Below, piece by piece: positions 50,301 to 63,000 of a DNA stretch of 64,000 bases. Position numbers and translations under genes: made by a program. The first letter of the stretch is position 1. Every line of letters starts with the position of its first letter. The notes beneath the pieces were generated by a model that was not told the DNA's origin, made no database searches, and worked only from the letters and a program-made list of their open reading frames with translations. This stretch comes from Oscheius sp. JU75 (lineage: Eukaryota > Nematoda > Chromadorea > Rhabditida > Rhabditidae): contig JASJZC010000007.1 of the NCBI GenBank assembly GCA_037178855.1, positions 2,914,001 through 2,978,000 on the forward strand, read 5' to 3'.

Positions 50301-52158
50301 AGTTTGAACTCGTTCCCACATTCGTTTCGAAGTATCAGTATTAGTCAGCCTCGCGTGTCATTTTTGCTTGTTAGAGGGTGAGGTGCATCAAACGATCTAT
50401 AAATGCGCATAACTTGGGATGAGGTATGAAAACAGTGGAACGCTATGTGCGGTAAGACATAAACTAATCAAGAAATTGAACGCGCATTCAGCTAGAAATT
50501 ACCATGGAGACAGCGAAAGGTTGTGTCGCAAACAGGACAGATGTTTTAAGCTACGCTCTTCTTGTCAGGAGTTCAAGGAACAGAACTCCTGATTTAAGAC
50601 TCCAGAGAGAACTTTAGAAATAAGCCAGTTAATAACTGCTTAAATCCGGAGTAAACAGCAATTAAAGGAGTAGACGGACAGAAAAATAAGATATTAGAGT
50701 ACACAGGTAACGTAACTAATGGAAACACTCTATATGTTTTATGTGTATGAGCATGGATCCTTCTCCGAGATTTTGGTGAATCCTCATGTTTCGTAACTTC
50801 CGAATTTCACAAAAGGAATTAGAGTTTGCCTGGTTCGTTAAATCCAAAAGTCTTATTTAAACATTTCAGTTTTTGACTAATCGTGAAACAAGTTTTGCAG
50901 CATGGCTAACGGATGTTCAAGTGATGGTTATGCACTGATTACATGTTTACAGAGATTATTAGACAGAGAAAATGATTTTTAAACAAGTAAACCGAGACAG
51001 ACATATGTCTTTTGGAATTTTGAATACCACGCTAAAACATTGTTTTGCGATATTACTAATAACGCGTCGACGGAAGATTGTTTTTACTCGTGTACAAAAA
51101 CCTTAGATAAAGGGATCTTTGTCTTATCACCAAAAACGTTTTGCTAGAAAAAGTTGAATAGCGGAGGCGTCAAGAAGATGACGTTTCGACCTAGAAATTG
51201 CTACTAAAACATACGCATCACACGCGTTTATTGGACTCTGATTAAGCAGATGCGAAGGCTAGGTGGCTAGGGTCCAGAATAGCTAAGCGAAAACGGGTCT
51301 ACTAAATGGAATGTCTAAATAGTCATGCGCATATAAGTTGTAGAGAGTAATGCAGAAAATCAAGAGAATTCTGACAGCTTGCAAACTTCGTTAGGCACAC
51401 GTCTTATTATTTTGTCCTGCTGCTCACATGCTCAATCTAGAAGCACTGACTTAGAATTGAAGATCCTGCAGGTTCCATGACCTGTTTGATGTGTTCTTTT
51501 GAAAAAGGTCATCCTCGGTTATCCCGCAACTGTGTTATTGCAAACGTTCAACCGTCCGGAAGAAGGCTTTCAAGCTTTGTCTAGGGTTTATGATCATAAA
51601 GTGATTTGAAACAACTAACCAATTACAAACTCTTGAAATTAAACTAAACTATTACAGTCAGCCTTGAAAAGTGCTAGAGGGTTTCCCGAATTACGTTAAA
51701 CGTAAACAGTTTGTAAACAAAACTATGGGGCATTATCCAAATTTTTTAGCAGCATAGCAGTATTGCTTGGTTCGAGTCAGATGTTTGTCAACCTGTGAAT
51801 ACGTTCCACTTTTCCTCAAAAACAACTTCATGAGATAGCGAATTTCCTACACAGAAGAGCTTACGTGCCAAAGCCTTTCCAATTTGCTTTCAATGATGTT
51901 AGATAAAAATATAGGATTTCCACAGACACTAAAAGGCTGCGTTGGATATAATCAGAGCTTGTAGTAGCGGGTTCAACGTCTGCTATAGGATGACCAAACT
52001 GTCACTTGTCTTCGACGTAGGTGCCGGCAACAAAATTACAATGATTGGTGAAGTAGATTATTTCTAATTAAATTTGAGTGTAATGTTCCTGATATGACTC
52101 ATTCCACTCAGGGAAATTTTGCGTATCGTTTTTTTGTCATACCATTTCTTCATACTTG

Positions 52159-52422
52159 TATATGTTGCAGTTGGAATTGAACATCCGTTAGTATTGACGG
52201 AACCAATCTAGCCGTATTTCCGTGAATTTCACATCGATTCTATGTTCTAGGGGTTATTTTACGCCCCGACAACAGAAAATGCAGTGAAAGAGGAAGAAAA
52301 AGTGATGAAAATTAGATAAAACGGCGTAAATTACTCAAACTGTTTAATATTAACTGGAATTGTTCAATTTCAACTGAAACTGTTCAATATCAACGGCTGT
52401 TCAATTCCAACTGCAACATATA
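52159..52422. mobile_element. 264-bp element with perfect 25-bp terminal inverted repeats (MITE-like)
   Basis: The left arm (52159-52183) reads TATATGTTGCAGTTGGAATT then GAACA. The right arm (52398-52422) is its exact reverse complement. The arms are separated by 214 bp of AT-rich, non-coding DNA. The outer ends are TA-rich, so a TA target duplication as in Tc1/mariner elements is possible but cannot be proved here. On the right side the arm sequence is preceded by degenerate direct copies of itself. A non-autonomous DNA transposon is the most likely explanation; a structural RNA or chance palindrome is less likely given a perfect 25-bp match. Confidence 0.6.
52352..52417 (+). repeat. Tandem repeat of about 20 bp related to the TIR
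   Basis: Units AACTGGAATTGTTCAATTTC (52352-52371), AACTGAAACTGTTCAATATC (52372-52391), a shorter AACGGCTGTTCAATTCC (52392-52408) and a partial AACTGCAAC follow each other directly. The last one and a half units form most of the right inverted-repeat arm, so the array seems to have grown from the TIR end. Confidence 0.65.
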
Positions 52423-53563
52423 TACCAAGAAATGTAATGCAAAACATTAGAATCTAAAAATGAAAGGATGTAATTCTAAAATAAGTTACATACAACAAAT
52501 TTGTAACTTGTAAGGATTTTATTTTTCTAGTATAACAGCAGGTAATCCAACTTTGTATTTTTAGAGACCCAACTGGGTCCTTAGGCTAACGATGGTGCTG
52601 GATGAGACAAAGCAAAGATTCACTGGTGATTCCGTATACTTCCAATTTTGTATTGCTGAAACAATCGTATACTCAACGGGATGCAATTTCAAGTTTCCAA
52701 ACATGGTGTTATGGTTTACAGTTTTGGAAAAAATGTTTGCATTTCAATAAGCATGTAGGGCTTGGAAAAACCAAAATACTAGTGCAACTGCACTATCCTT
52801 GCTGGCACAATCACGAAGACCACCATTGTACGAAAAAAATTGTGCTAATCAAATCTCATTGAATACGAACAGAAGACACTTCAAAGTCTTTGGCTATACA
52901 ACTTTATTTGGTGTTTGCGATACTGATGTCATCGAATGACATTGTTTTAGTCCTTCGTATTCGCATTATCTCACAAGTGATCACACAAATCTGCTTGATG
53001 CGAACAATTGTAATGGTGCCTTGCTGTCCCTCTTCACGTCAGAACCAACGCTAATTTCAAAACAACAATGTGACTTGAATAACCGTACCAATGAGGCTAA
53101 ATTCAAAGGAATTTAGAGACCTGATAATGATGGATGGTAAACATTTTGTGAACCGCATGTCAACTTCAGTGGTGTTGACATGTAGTTTAGATCTCAAAAG
53201 TTACATCTGTTCTCTTTGTTCAATTCCTTAATTTGCACATATTTTATTTTTTTCATTTCTTTCGTCCACCTACTCCAGACCGATATCGACTGATTATGCG
53301 AGCCGATTGTCTCAGGGTCTATTTCTGTTCGAAGTCTACAAAGCATCCGGAGTTCTTTCCTTTCTTTCTCTTGATGGAATGAGCCGTTCTTAACCGTTTC
53401 GATTCTTTATATAGTCTGATTGTCATTTGGTTTACGGCGGATCTTGTACCAAAATAAATTTAATTCACTCACAGGCGTATAAGACTAGACAATTTTTACG
53501 ATTGGAAAAATCTTCCGCAGCGCCACAAATCACCCCAGGTGCCCCAATTCAACCGCATTTCCA

Positions 53564-53579
53564 TCTCTCTCTCTCTCTC
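53564..53579 (+). repeat. (TC)8 microsatellite
   Basis: Eight uninterrupted TC units in pyrimidine-rich intergenic sequence. Confidence 0.85.
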
Positions 53580-54969
53580 CTCTTCTTGCCTCCCTTCATT
53601 TCCCAATAATTTTGGTTTTAGGGGTCATTTACATTGACTCTATTTTTCCCCTAAAAGTCCTCAACAAAATAATGCGCCTCGAGAAGTTGGATGCAGTAAC
53701 ACAGACAAAGCTTGGCCGTATAAGCCTATAAGATAACGACATGAATAGATTATTCCTACTTGGTAGATTGACTGAGATAACTTCGAAACTGGAATAATCA
53801 CGCATTTCACGTAGAGAATAATTTGTGATAAAACGACTCGAATGTATGTCAATGTCCAGCAATAATCTTTGCAATCTTCAGACTTTTGCGGACACTTCTG
53901 TTGAGTTTGAGCAAAAACTGCCTGTTTGAGATTGGACCAACGCTGTATATTTCAGCCACTATATCTAAACGTTTTTTTTTCCATCCCTTACGTGAACACG
54001 CTGTTCACTTTTATAATTAACCAGAACTCCGAAGATTTTGTGGTTTTCGCAACCTTTTTGATTGAGCTCATCACGAGGTACGACAAAACTACACCTTTTA
54101 ATAGCACTGAACACTGGACTCTGAACTGTTTCTATTCCGAAATCCAAAGCTCCTCGAGACTTTTATTCGGACAAAACGAATATTGCGCGCTACAGTATTT
54201 CTTGTCAAAAACATAAATAATAATTCATTAGAGTGAAAGTCAAACAAGCATTCTGATCTACAAACGGAAGAGATTTTGGCAGGTTATGTTGCGTCAATAT
54301 GTTCTCCTGAACGGGAAGGTATTAGAGTTTTTTGCAAGATGCTGGCAGTCGGTTCATAAAGACATCCACCCCTTTCTTTAACACACTTTTCGAACTAATA
54401 TCACTCAAGGATAATTGGCTTTCGTGAATTACCCTAATTAGGCGGAAAATGATCTGCAGATTTCATCTGTCCACAAGATACGTGCAAAATCAAATGTTTA
54501 AAAGCAAATTCGGTTTATAGCAGGTGCAACCACAGAATAAAGTGCGCTGGGATACATAAATTACGAAGATCAAAGGAAGAACCGTGGCACGAGAACCCAA
54601 GATCATTTCTAAATTTTGACCATTTGCAAACATCTGTGTTGTTTAAATATAATAGTTTAGACCGGATTGATAACAGCTACAAAGTCTGGCATTATTGACG
54701 TGATCTTCATTGTGATATTTTTAGTTTGTAGTGACCGTTTAGATGAACTTCAATACAATTCGCGGAGCTATTTATGCTACCAGAATACTCGTGGATTCTT
54801 TTGTTTTCCAAAATGTTTATCTGAAACTGAGATACGGTAGCACCGATTTTTCTATTTGTGGACAAAAGGAAAACATTAAACAAGTTCATTTGATATTACA
54901 ACTGAAACTTTGGTCCAAAATCTGTACATAGTACATGACACATAGAATATGATCAGAAGGTTTTTTGAG

Positions 54970-55535
54970 CTATGCGGGAATAAAGGTGATATTGTTCTCC
55001 GGCTGTTTCATCTGTTTGGCAGATGATCTGAATGCTCGGAAGACACTCCTCCACATATCTTTCAAGAGCAGCGGAACCATTTGCTTCATGCCTGAAATAT
55101 CACGAATTATCCCTGTTGTAGTGTGAACTTTTTTTAAATCCGAAGGTGGGCGATAAAGAGAAGAGTCTTGATTGGATGTGTCAGTGGTGACTGTCTTGTA
55201 ATCTTTGATTAAGGTCAAACTCACTTGAAAGTAAAGTTGTATCCAGCCGAGGACAGCTCTCAATGCAGTTGCCAAGCGCATCCCGATGGAGATCCCCACG
55301 ACAGATGCAAACTTTTCTGGCACAGCGTTTCTGAAAAACTTCCGCTTGAACCTGATGATCTCACAATTCTAAATCGGAGCTGATGTGTCGTAGTGTGTAC
55401 AACTGTCGCATTCTGTTCAACTGTTCCCACCATCGTGCGTCGTGTGGGAAACCGGGAGACATGAGGTAATTTTGTCCGGAAGCTTTGTGAGCAAAGACCT
55501 TGACCATTTGGACAGAGTCCCCATGAACTATCACT
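54970..55535 (-). CDS. Putative small gene, two linked exons, function unknown
   Basis: Two open minus-strand segments, 55535-55365 and 55330-54970, join in phase over a 34-nt intron (GTGAGA..TTTTTCAG). The product would include QNYLMSPGFPHDARWWEQLN, an amphipathic stretch VGISIGMRLATALRAVLGW and a C-terminus with WRSVFRAFRSSAKQ. The first exon has no ATG at its acceptor; an internal ATG at about 55492 (MVKVFAHK) could be the start. Inside the second segment GTGAGT and TTTCAG sites could mark a further intron, but reading through keeps the frame open to the stop. I do not recognise the family. It may belong with the exons at 55730-56003. Confidence 0.4.
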
Positions 55536-55729
55536 CTTTTAGTGTGAAAAGAAAGAAAAATATCTCTTTTCAAAAACTTATCTTGCGTGAGAGAATTTCT
55601 GACCAAAGTTCTCAATAAAAAGGAATATGTTCGAAGCTAAAACTGCAGGATTCAGACATCAGAAAGACAGTAATCTTTTAAACATTTTGTAACAGAAGTT
55701 TCGGAATCTATGAATTTTTCCCCTGTTTG

Positions 55730-56003
55730 CTAAATTGATCTTGTTGGTTCATCGATTGTGGAAGGCGGATTTGCAAGAGCTGAAGCTAAAAGAACTACAA
55801 GCTCTGGAGAGCAGTGTTCTGCAAGTCCGTTTTTCGGTCATAAGCCGGCTTGACATTTTCTACTTCTTCCCTCTTCTCTGACCGGCTGAGCATACATCTC
55901 CGAGGGATGATGTGAAAACCAGAGATGTCTTTTCTTTGTCCAAAACAGCCGTAGTGATAGGGAAATGACGGACGAGCTGTTCCAATATTAACCTTGCATT
56001 CAT
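55730..56003 (-). CDS. Putative short protein or 5' part of the neighbouring gene
   Basis: Exons 56003-55883 and 55818-55730 join in phase (donor GCCG|GTCAGA, acceptor CTTGCAG) and give 69 residues starting MNARLILEQLVRHFPITTAV, with a second part ELVVLLASALANPPSTIDEP, before a stop at 55730. The sequence looks protein-like, but no family is recognised. An acceptor just upstream (56036) suggests either trans-splicing or a missing first exon. No donor was found that would link it to the exons at 55535-54970. Confidence 0.35.
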
Positions 56004-56035
56004 TTTGAGGTCTTTTGACGCAGAAGAACGAAGCC

Positions 56036-59000
56036 CTGACACATATATGCAGAGAAAAAGATGTGATACATCTTCTTTATATAAAAACCCATCTTACAAA
56101 GCGCTCTACTGCGTGGCCGGAAGAGTGAGCAATCTTATATGATTCTATACGTACACGGCTGACTCAAAAGTACATCTTTTTGTGGAGTGAAACACGTATT
56201 CTCGATGGAACTGCGACCATAGTGTGCACTGAAATATCTACTTATTTACAGCGTCATCAATATCGGAGTATGAAACTCGAAAAGTACAAAGTAGTTAAAT
56301 CGAAAATAGCAGTACGTGATTGCGGTCTGTTAATTTCCATAGGTGTGATCTTGTGTAACAGGATTGGTGTACTGTAGATTTTATTGTATACATAATAGAT
56401 TTTGTAAGTGAAGCGCAATTAATCCCAAACTTCGCTCTTTAGGAAGATTGATAAGTAAACAAAAGTCACGTTTACGTAATTTTGCTAAAGTCAAAGACCA
56501 GCACAAAATTCTCATGCAAATAGCCAGTTAGATCTGTTCCAAGGCGCTTATCTTTAATCTTACAACGTCTTTAAAGTTATTTAGTGAAAACCAATATTTT
56601 TGTTTACATGCTTTGCGGTTAAAACAAGTAGATTGGAATTTTGGGGCCAACGTAAGCACCTTATCGCAGGCAGTTTAGCCATTTAGCTGTTGCCAATTTG
56701 TTAATGAAATCTGCAAAAATCGGGTGACACATGATGGTTTGGACATGGTAACAGAAACCACGGTTCAATCTTGAACAAAGCATATCATGAGTTTTCTAGC
56801 CAAATACTTGTGAAAAATGCCAAAATTAGAATGAAAAATTTTGTCTGTAGCTTACTCTGCCACACACTGAAATGTTTTCAAGCGAAGATGGAGAGTTTCT
56901 TCCTATTAGCTTTGACGTGAACCTAGCGATTCTTCGCCCACAGTATCCCGTTGGACGATCGTTGACCAATCTTCTTCCGATTACTTTCATCTCGAAAATG
57001 GGCTTAAACGCTTAAACTTATGAGCCATCACCAGGCTCACAATTAGAAGGGGTTTTTTTACAATGAATTATGCCCTCCTTCGAGAGCAGTGTCTAATTTG
57101 ATACCCAGGGGACAAATTATCTAGTGGGCTCAGTACGTAACCGACGGCTGGTAACATTCTACGACGTCACAGTTAGTGGCAATTTTGTAATTCGACTAGG
57201 GAATTTTGTCATCATTCGGGAAGTCAAAATTATTTTTAGATAAACATTCTTGTTGCAAGTCAATCACAGCGTGAGATCAACAAAGCCGCGAGGGCAACGT
57301 CAGTACACATCATGTTTATGGTCAACCCAGTGCGTATTAGCAATTTTTAGCGGCTTTTGAACGTGGGTTGAACACAAAATAATAGTTGCTCAGTTGAGAT
57401 TAATCGCGATTTCCTGGACTTTTTCCATTTGATAGGATTGACATTTGTTTAAGACTAATCGCAAATGTGATATCTGTACTAAAAACAAAAGCGTGGGATC
57501 CTGGAAACAAAACATAAAACAGGAAACAGGCTTCGTTTTGGGTGTTGTTCTGTTTTATTTATAAAATTTCGGATTTCTGGCAAAAAACTGTTGACAAGCA
57601 TATAAAATCCAATAAACTGGTTAGATCTTGAATACGAGTATTTTTTAAAAGTAAAATTTCTTGCAGAAGTATACAATTCATTGAAGCAACTGTAACAGAC
57701 GTTATTGCATAACTTATTTTTCACTTGTCGACCTTGTATAACCAATAGGAAAATAATCTGACTGAAACCAATCATTTATTTTTATTTTTTTTGTTGATAA
57801 TCTCAATGTGCATAATCTTTTTATCTCTACTACTAATGCACAATGGTGTGTCCGTCTGTTCGTCCGTGCGTCACCACGAGAAAAAAAGCTGGCAAGTCAG
57901 GGCATGTCAAGGATTAAGTTGACAAGACAATTTTTTGTGGAAACCTGGGATCTTAGGCTATTGGAGAAGCGGCGCAGCTGCCTGTTGTCAATGCTAAGCC
58001 AAGACTAAAGGACGGCTGGTAAGTTCTAAAAGAAAGTGTTTGGAATTTTTTGCATTTCAAAGACTAATATTCCAGTGTTTTCCAGTCCCTGAACTACCTG
58101 TAGCCAGAAACACCGTTATTACAAAGTACCCAGTTAGTTACAACGATTTTTACATTTTTGTGGTGGTTAATACCGGTAATACTCCTCGCAAAATCTTTCT
58201 TTCTCTAGGAGATACGGCTCTCGGTAGCGGATTTGCTCGTGGCTCCGCCTACAACCTTGTAACTCTTATGTACCGCCCCTTTTCGCGTCCACTATAAAAG
58301 ACAGATCGTTCTGTTGGATTATTAGTGTTACCTTCTCACAGTTGAGTTGTTTTCCTTGCTGGTCACACCGACTCTCACAGTTCGCACATCCGAGCATTTC
58401 TGTAGCATCGCACCGTGACGCTTTTTCAGCAGGATTTCTACTTCTCAGTGGAGATAGATGCACTCGTTTCTGTCCGACGCTGCTTTCTGGTAGAGTGTAA
58501 CCAATGCATTCTGGTCTCTGTTTCCGTATATATTAGCACATCAGTATAGCACAGTACCTGTTTGCCCATCTTCGTCCAATATTCGCACCAATCCATGCTC
58601 CCTTCGGTGAATATGCATTGTATTACCTTAAAAATGTTTTGCTGTAATACTTCAAGACCGATTTAGATATGTCATACAGACTAAGAACGATGCACATATT
58701 GAAATAAGAATTTCTAGTAACCACTTCACGTGTAATAAGAATCTATATTTGTATAACTGACCAGTAGCAGTAGAACAGTAGCCAGCCGCATTTGGATGTG
58801 AGGACTCTGCTCTGGGGGTGAGAATGAGCAAATAACTCCCCCTCCAGCATTTGATTGCACTCCGTCTTGAAGATGATCGCACGAATTGGCTTAGCACAAA
58901 CTGTAAAGAAACTGCAGCATCTATTTTTGGCTGTAAATCGGTAATGAACTCCGAAGACTTTGTAGTCTAAACTAGCGGAAAAAATTGCGTCACAAAACCG

Positions 59001-59188
59001 CCGTCGGGAATCCGATTTATGTTTTGGACTTGAAATAAAGCGGCTTTGCTTGTGCTGTTCCCACGCTGTTATACAAGAATCTCCTTTTGGTATGTTGTAC
59101 CTAATCGTTTGTCTAGTATCTACTAATTCAATACTTCTTTAATTCTGACCTTACTCAAATGAATCATTGCAACTGTTTTCATTTCAGA
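56036..59188. other. Intergenic region, 3.2 kb
   Basis: Mostly AT-rich with no coding pattern. Around 57845-57875 lies TGTGTCCGTCTGTTCGTCCG followed by TGCGTC, a short imperfect TCCGTC repeat of the kind often seen at ends of dispersed repeats. An 85-codon frame at 58040-58297 has no linked exons. A TTTTCAG acceptor at 59182-59187 marks the 5' end of the secreted-protein gene. Confidence 0.45.
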
Positions 59189-59761
59189 ATGCACTCTGCC
59201 TGTTTCTTCGCCCTTGTCTCCGTTTCAGCTGCTTCACTGGTAGCCAACGTGAACTCCAAAGAACCCGAGTACTGTCAGCATCTCACTAACACCTATATGT
59301 CAGCTGTAAGAAAATCGGCTTGCAAAGTACAAAGAGTTTCAGTGGGAGTTTGCGGATTCCGTTGTCGCCTCTTGCAATCAGGAACGTGGTCCAAAGAACT
59401 GCATGGTGTTCGGAACCATGTGGAGCAGCAACTTCCGTAATGATCTCTCCAAGATCTCCGCTGCTGTGAGCACCAGTGTCAGCAGAATACATATAAAATT
59501 TTTAGCTCGGTTGTGGCTCGGAAACTGCTCCAATGGATCTCGAAACAGCCTGCTCACTCATCACCAACATTGGACAGACCTCAACCAAAGTCCTGAGAGT
59601 AAGAGAACAAGGAAAAAAAACTAATTTTATTTTTTCAGGAAATCTTCCAAGACATGAAAGGCTCCAAGCTGAGCAGTGTTGCCGATGAGGTCATTCCCGA
59701 TCTGGAAAAGATGGCCCAGACTCTTGTGAAGCCGGTCAAAGCTGATTTCTGCAACCTGTAA
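59189..59761 (+). CDS. Small secreted cysteine-containing helical protein, unknown family
   Basis: Four in-phase exons (59189-59305, 59343-59465, 59506-59598, 59639-59761) encode 151 residues. A signal peptide (MHSACFFALVSVSAASLVA) is followed by a mature chain with six cysteines in contexts YCQH, SCNQ, NCMV, GCGS, ACSL and FCNL. The chain is predicted by eye to be mostly helical and ends DEVIPDLEKMAQTLVKPVKA. The spacing suggests three disulphides, as in several nematode secreted families, but I cannot assign one. For intron 2 I chose the GTGAGC donor (40 nt) over a GTCAGC donor (28 nt). The ATG lies one base after an acceptor, which fits trans-splicing. Poly(A) signal AATAAA at 59921-59926. 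It is convergent with cky-1. Confidence 0.75.
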
Positions 59762-59907
59762 ACCTTTGCAGGAAACTACATTGCAATTACAATTCCTCGT
59801 ATAGTTGCATCATATTTTCGCTGTTATACGTCTACATCTTCTGGTCACACGATCTCTTTTATCATAGTAGTGTCATGAAAGTCAGCTTTTCTCCCGTTAA
59901 CAACGTA

Positions 59908-59926
59908 TTTATTGTTCATGAATAAA
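59908..59926. promoter_or_regulatory. Overlapping poly(A) signals of convergent genes
   Basis: AATAAA at 59921-59926 (+) lies 160 nt after the secreted-protein stop. TTTATT at 59908-59913 is AATAAA on the minus strand, 180 nt after the cky-1 stop. With cleavage 10-30 nt downstream of each, the two transcripts overlap at their 3' ends. Confidence 0.5.
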
Positions 59927-60092
59927 TTATTGAAAGAATGTGTGAAGAAAGACTGTTTCGGTTATTGAAAGAGAAAAGGAGGTGATCGGAATTGTGGAAG
60001 ACTACCCGGTACAATACTGGTGGAAAGCTCTTGATTGACACTTGGCTGTATGATTATCATTAATGACACTAAAAACGGGGAAAGAAAGACGA

Positions 60093-63000
60093 TTACATGG
60101 CCCAGCTCATTTTCCGCCCACCCATGAAGGGATCCATTCCTCGATCTGGAACAGAATAGGTTCGATGATGGGAATTTACAAAACGGGGAGGTTCTCGTTC
60201 GAACACGTTCGGTTGATTGAACAATGCAGGATTCAGATATTTGTAGAGTTCTTGGGCTTGTGCAGGAGAATGTCTCTGCATTGGAGCAAAGGGTTGTGGC
60301 TGGACGGGAGCAGCTGGCTGTTCGAACTGAATATAATGGTTATAACAGTTACTTGAAGCTCTTGCCTGGCGGAAAAACTCTGCCACATCATCCCTGAGGT
60401 CCGGAAGTGAGTCGTTGCTTTGAATTTCGTCTAACAAAGGATGAGTGTCGAGTGAAGGGAAGGGCTGAGACATTAGGGAGCTGTGCAACGAGGCAGCACT
60501 TTCAGGACTGGAGCTGTCCGGAGTGAACATGGACGACTGTGCCTTCATCGGAATCTCTACTTTGATTTGGAACTGAAACACTTGGTTTACTGGCTGCTAA
60601 TATTTTCTCACCTGTTCACAAGGAATTGTGAACTGATGTTGCAGAAGTAGTGGGTTTTGCACAAAGGGTTCTTGCTTGATGAAGTGACTGAAATCACATG
60701 TTTGGAAGGGATCTGGAACAAAAGATGGAGAAACCGGCGAAGCTGCTCGATCCTAAATTCATGTTTTCAAATGAACACTACACACAAACATGTTCGGAAT
60801 CAGGCGATTCGGCCTGGTTGGGGAAAGCTGCTGGATAAGTATGCCTCATATTATAGATCCAGGAGTTGGCTTGAAGTGTTGCTGCTTCCATTTCACTCAA
60901 TATCTGGTAATAGCAGTGCAGGACGTGACGAACTCGTCTCCCTTCGTACATTTCTTGTGTGAAGTTTCCTCTGACAGCAAAGACCGTATGCAACCATATC
61001 CAGTCACCCGAAGCTGTTTGCATCCGAATTAGCGACAATATTGAACCTTCTTTCTCCTGGCATACTGAAAAGGACTGTTGATAAAGCAAATGGATTAATT
61101 TATCACAATAATCAGTCCCACATATGCGATTAGTCACATGGGGCTTCTTCTCAAATGCTATCTCTGATTTGCCTTTTCATATATCCTGTGAATCATTTTC
61201 CGAGAAATGCAAAAAATAGAAACTCTTCAACTTTTCTTATACACACAAATGTTGCTGATTGCAAAAAATCCGTAAGGAACTCAAAGGATTGTCATAGGTT
61301 TTACTTGAGGAAGCAAAACGTAGTGCACTATTAAATCTTTGGAACTTTCAATATATGTCCTATATTTCGTACAACTGATTAATCTAGCAAAGAAAATGTC
61401 AATAAACTTACACAATCTGTGCTTGAATGCGACATCATGAACATGAGAGGGATGAACGAGACGGTACCAGCTGGTTCCTTCCAGCTCTGATGGCATATAT
61501 CCGAGATGATAAGCGCACATGTGATCGACTTCTTTGAAACGCATATCCAGATAATGTTGTGAGCTGAAGACGGCTGTATTCCCACTGGACATCGTCTCAG
61601 CGTTCTCGGGATTGATCAGAGGCTGACAGTAGCCGGCGAACATAGGCTGGGTCTAAAATGTTGTGATAAAAAACACTTATTGGATCGCAAACTGGTTGTC
61701 CGCCGCTTTCCTGAAGGTTTTGATAGTACTCCGCTGGATGGATGTACCGTCCTTGCAGGAGAATAAACTGAAGATTCATATGAGCAGGATTCGGTGTGGC
61801 CCATACTTTGTGGTACTGCAGCTGTCTTTTAGCAGCCGCTCGTGTCAGATTCAGGCGACAGATGAAGACTCGCTCTTCTGGAAAGTTGGCAGAAGGTGGT
61901 GGACCACTGGCCAGCTCAGCTTGTACAGCAGCATGGTCTCGACTGTCAACCAAATCATAGATTGAGTCTCCCTGGCACATAATTTCTTCCTGAAATCGTT
62001 TGCTTGAATACAAACTTGCAAGCAGCTTACAACTGAATGACCAAGGTATTCACTAGCATTTTCGGATACATGTAACATTTTTCCAGTTCTTGTAAGGAGG
62101 AGCATAAATCCGCGAAGAGCTTTACCCACTTCGATTCCTTTCGGTATGGGTGATTGAGTATCGGGGGATGGTGAAAGAACTAAAATTTAAAAACGTTTTA
62201 GAACCATTAAACCAACTTGCCATGTTGTAGATACCGGTGTTTTCTCATATAAATACATCCAAGTGACATAATTTGCAACTGGTAGAGACGATCCTTGATG
62301 GAATCACTGAGCGGGAGAAGATCCCGCAACCTCTGTATTTCCACATTGATCTGATCCCTCCGCTGCTTTGAAGCTCCGCGTGTTGACCTGTAAAGCTTTT
62401 GTGAGCTCTTTTCTTTGCTTCCCGCCCGATCCCCTCGGGGCACTGCAGTCAGCTGGCTGTCGCGTGGCGATTGCGCAAGCGATGAGAGTCTTACAGTATT
62501 GTTGACCCTATGCTGACCGCCTGTGACGTAAAATGTTGACTATGTTAATTTCTCCGAGAATATTTGGTCATCGCCGAGAGTGCGGACTTAGCAAATACAG
62601 TATTCCACGCCTGCAGCGGGGTCAGCGCAGCATAACGATTGCGCAACCGTCTTGAAACGCGAGTTTGATTTTTCAAATGTAAACAAAAGTGATAGTAGCA
62701 GTTAGTTAGTTATATCAACTTGCGAATTGAAGGGTTAATGATGAGATCATGACTGCCTTATAAAAATTTGAATACAGTATCAAAAAATTTTCGAGCTGCG
62801 TTATTTTCGCTAGCAATCCTTTTCACGTTAACCCTATGGACAAGTCATTTAGAGTGACAGTATTCTCGATTTCATTATTTCTCCGTGAACAGACACTCTC
62901 GACATACAAACTTTCACTAAATGTCTTATTTGCTCGGAAGTTTCGCTCCTGCTATGATCCAACAAATACGAAAATGGGGTTACTGGGATTCGGGTTAGTC

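Larger units (their letters stand above)
47315..54969. other. Intergenic region, 7.7 kb
   Basis: No spliced gene is recognised. The 80-codon minus frame at 48412-48654 includes a hydrophobic run (FVVSGLILIVSLWHISAV) and slightly higher GC, but has no partner exon. The region from 48700 to 49250 is also slightly GC-richer. From 49900 to 52150 only stop-rich AT-rich sequence is seen. An inverted-repeat element lies at 52159-52422 and a TC microsatellite at 53564-53579. Confidence 0.45.

Noticed and set aside
58040-58297. 85-codon plus frame
   Set aside because: Uses no good start, no splice partners, no recognised motif.
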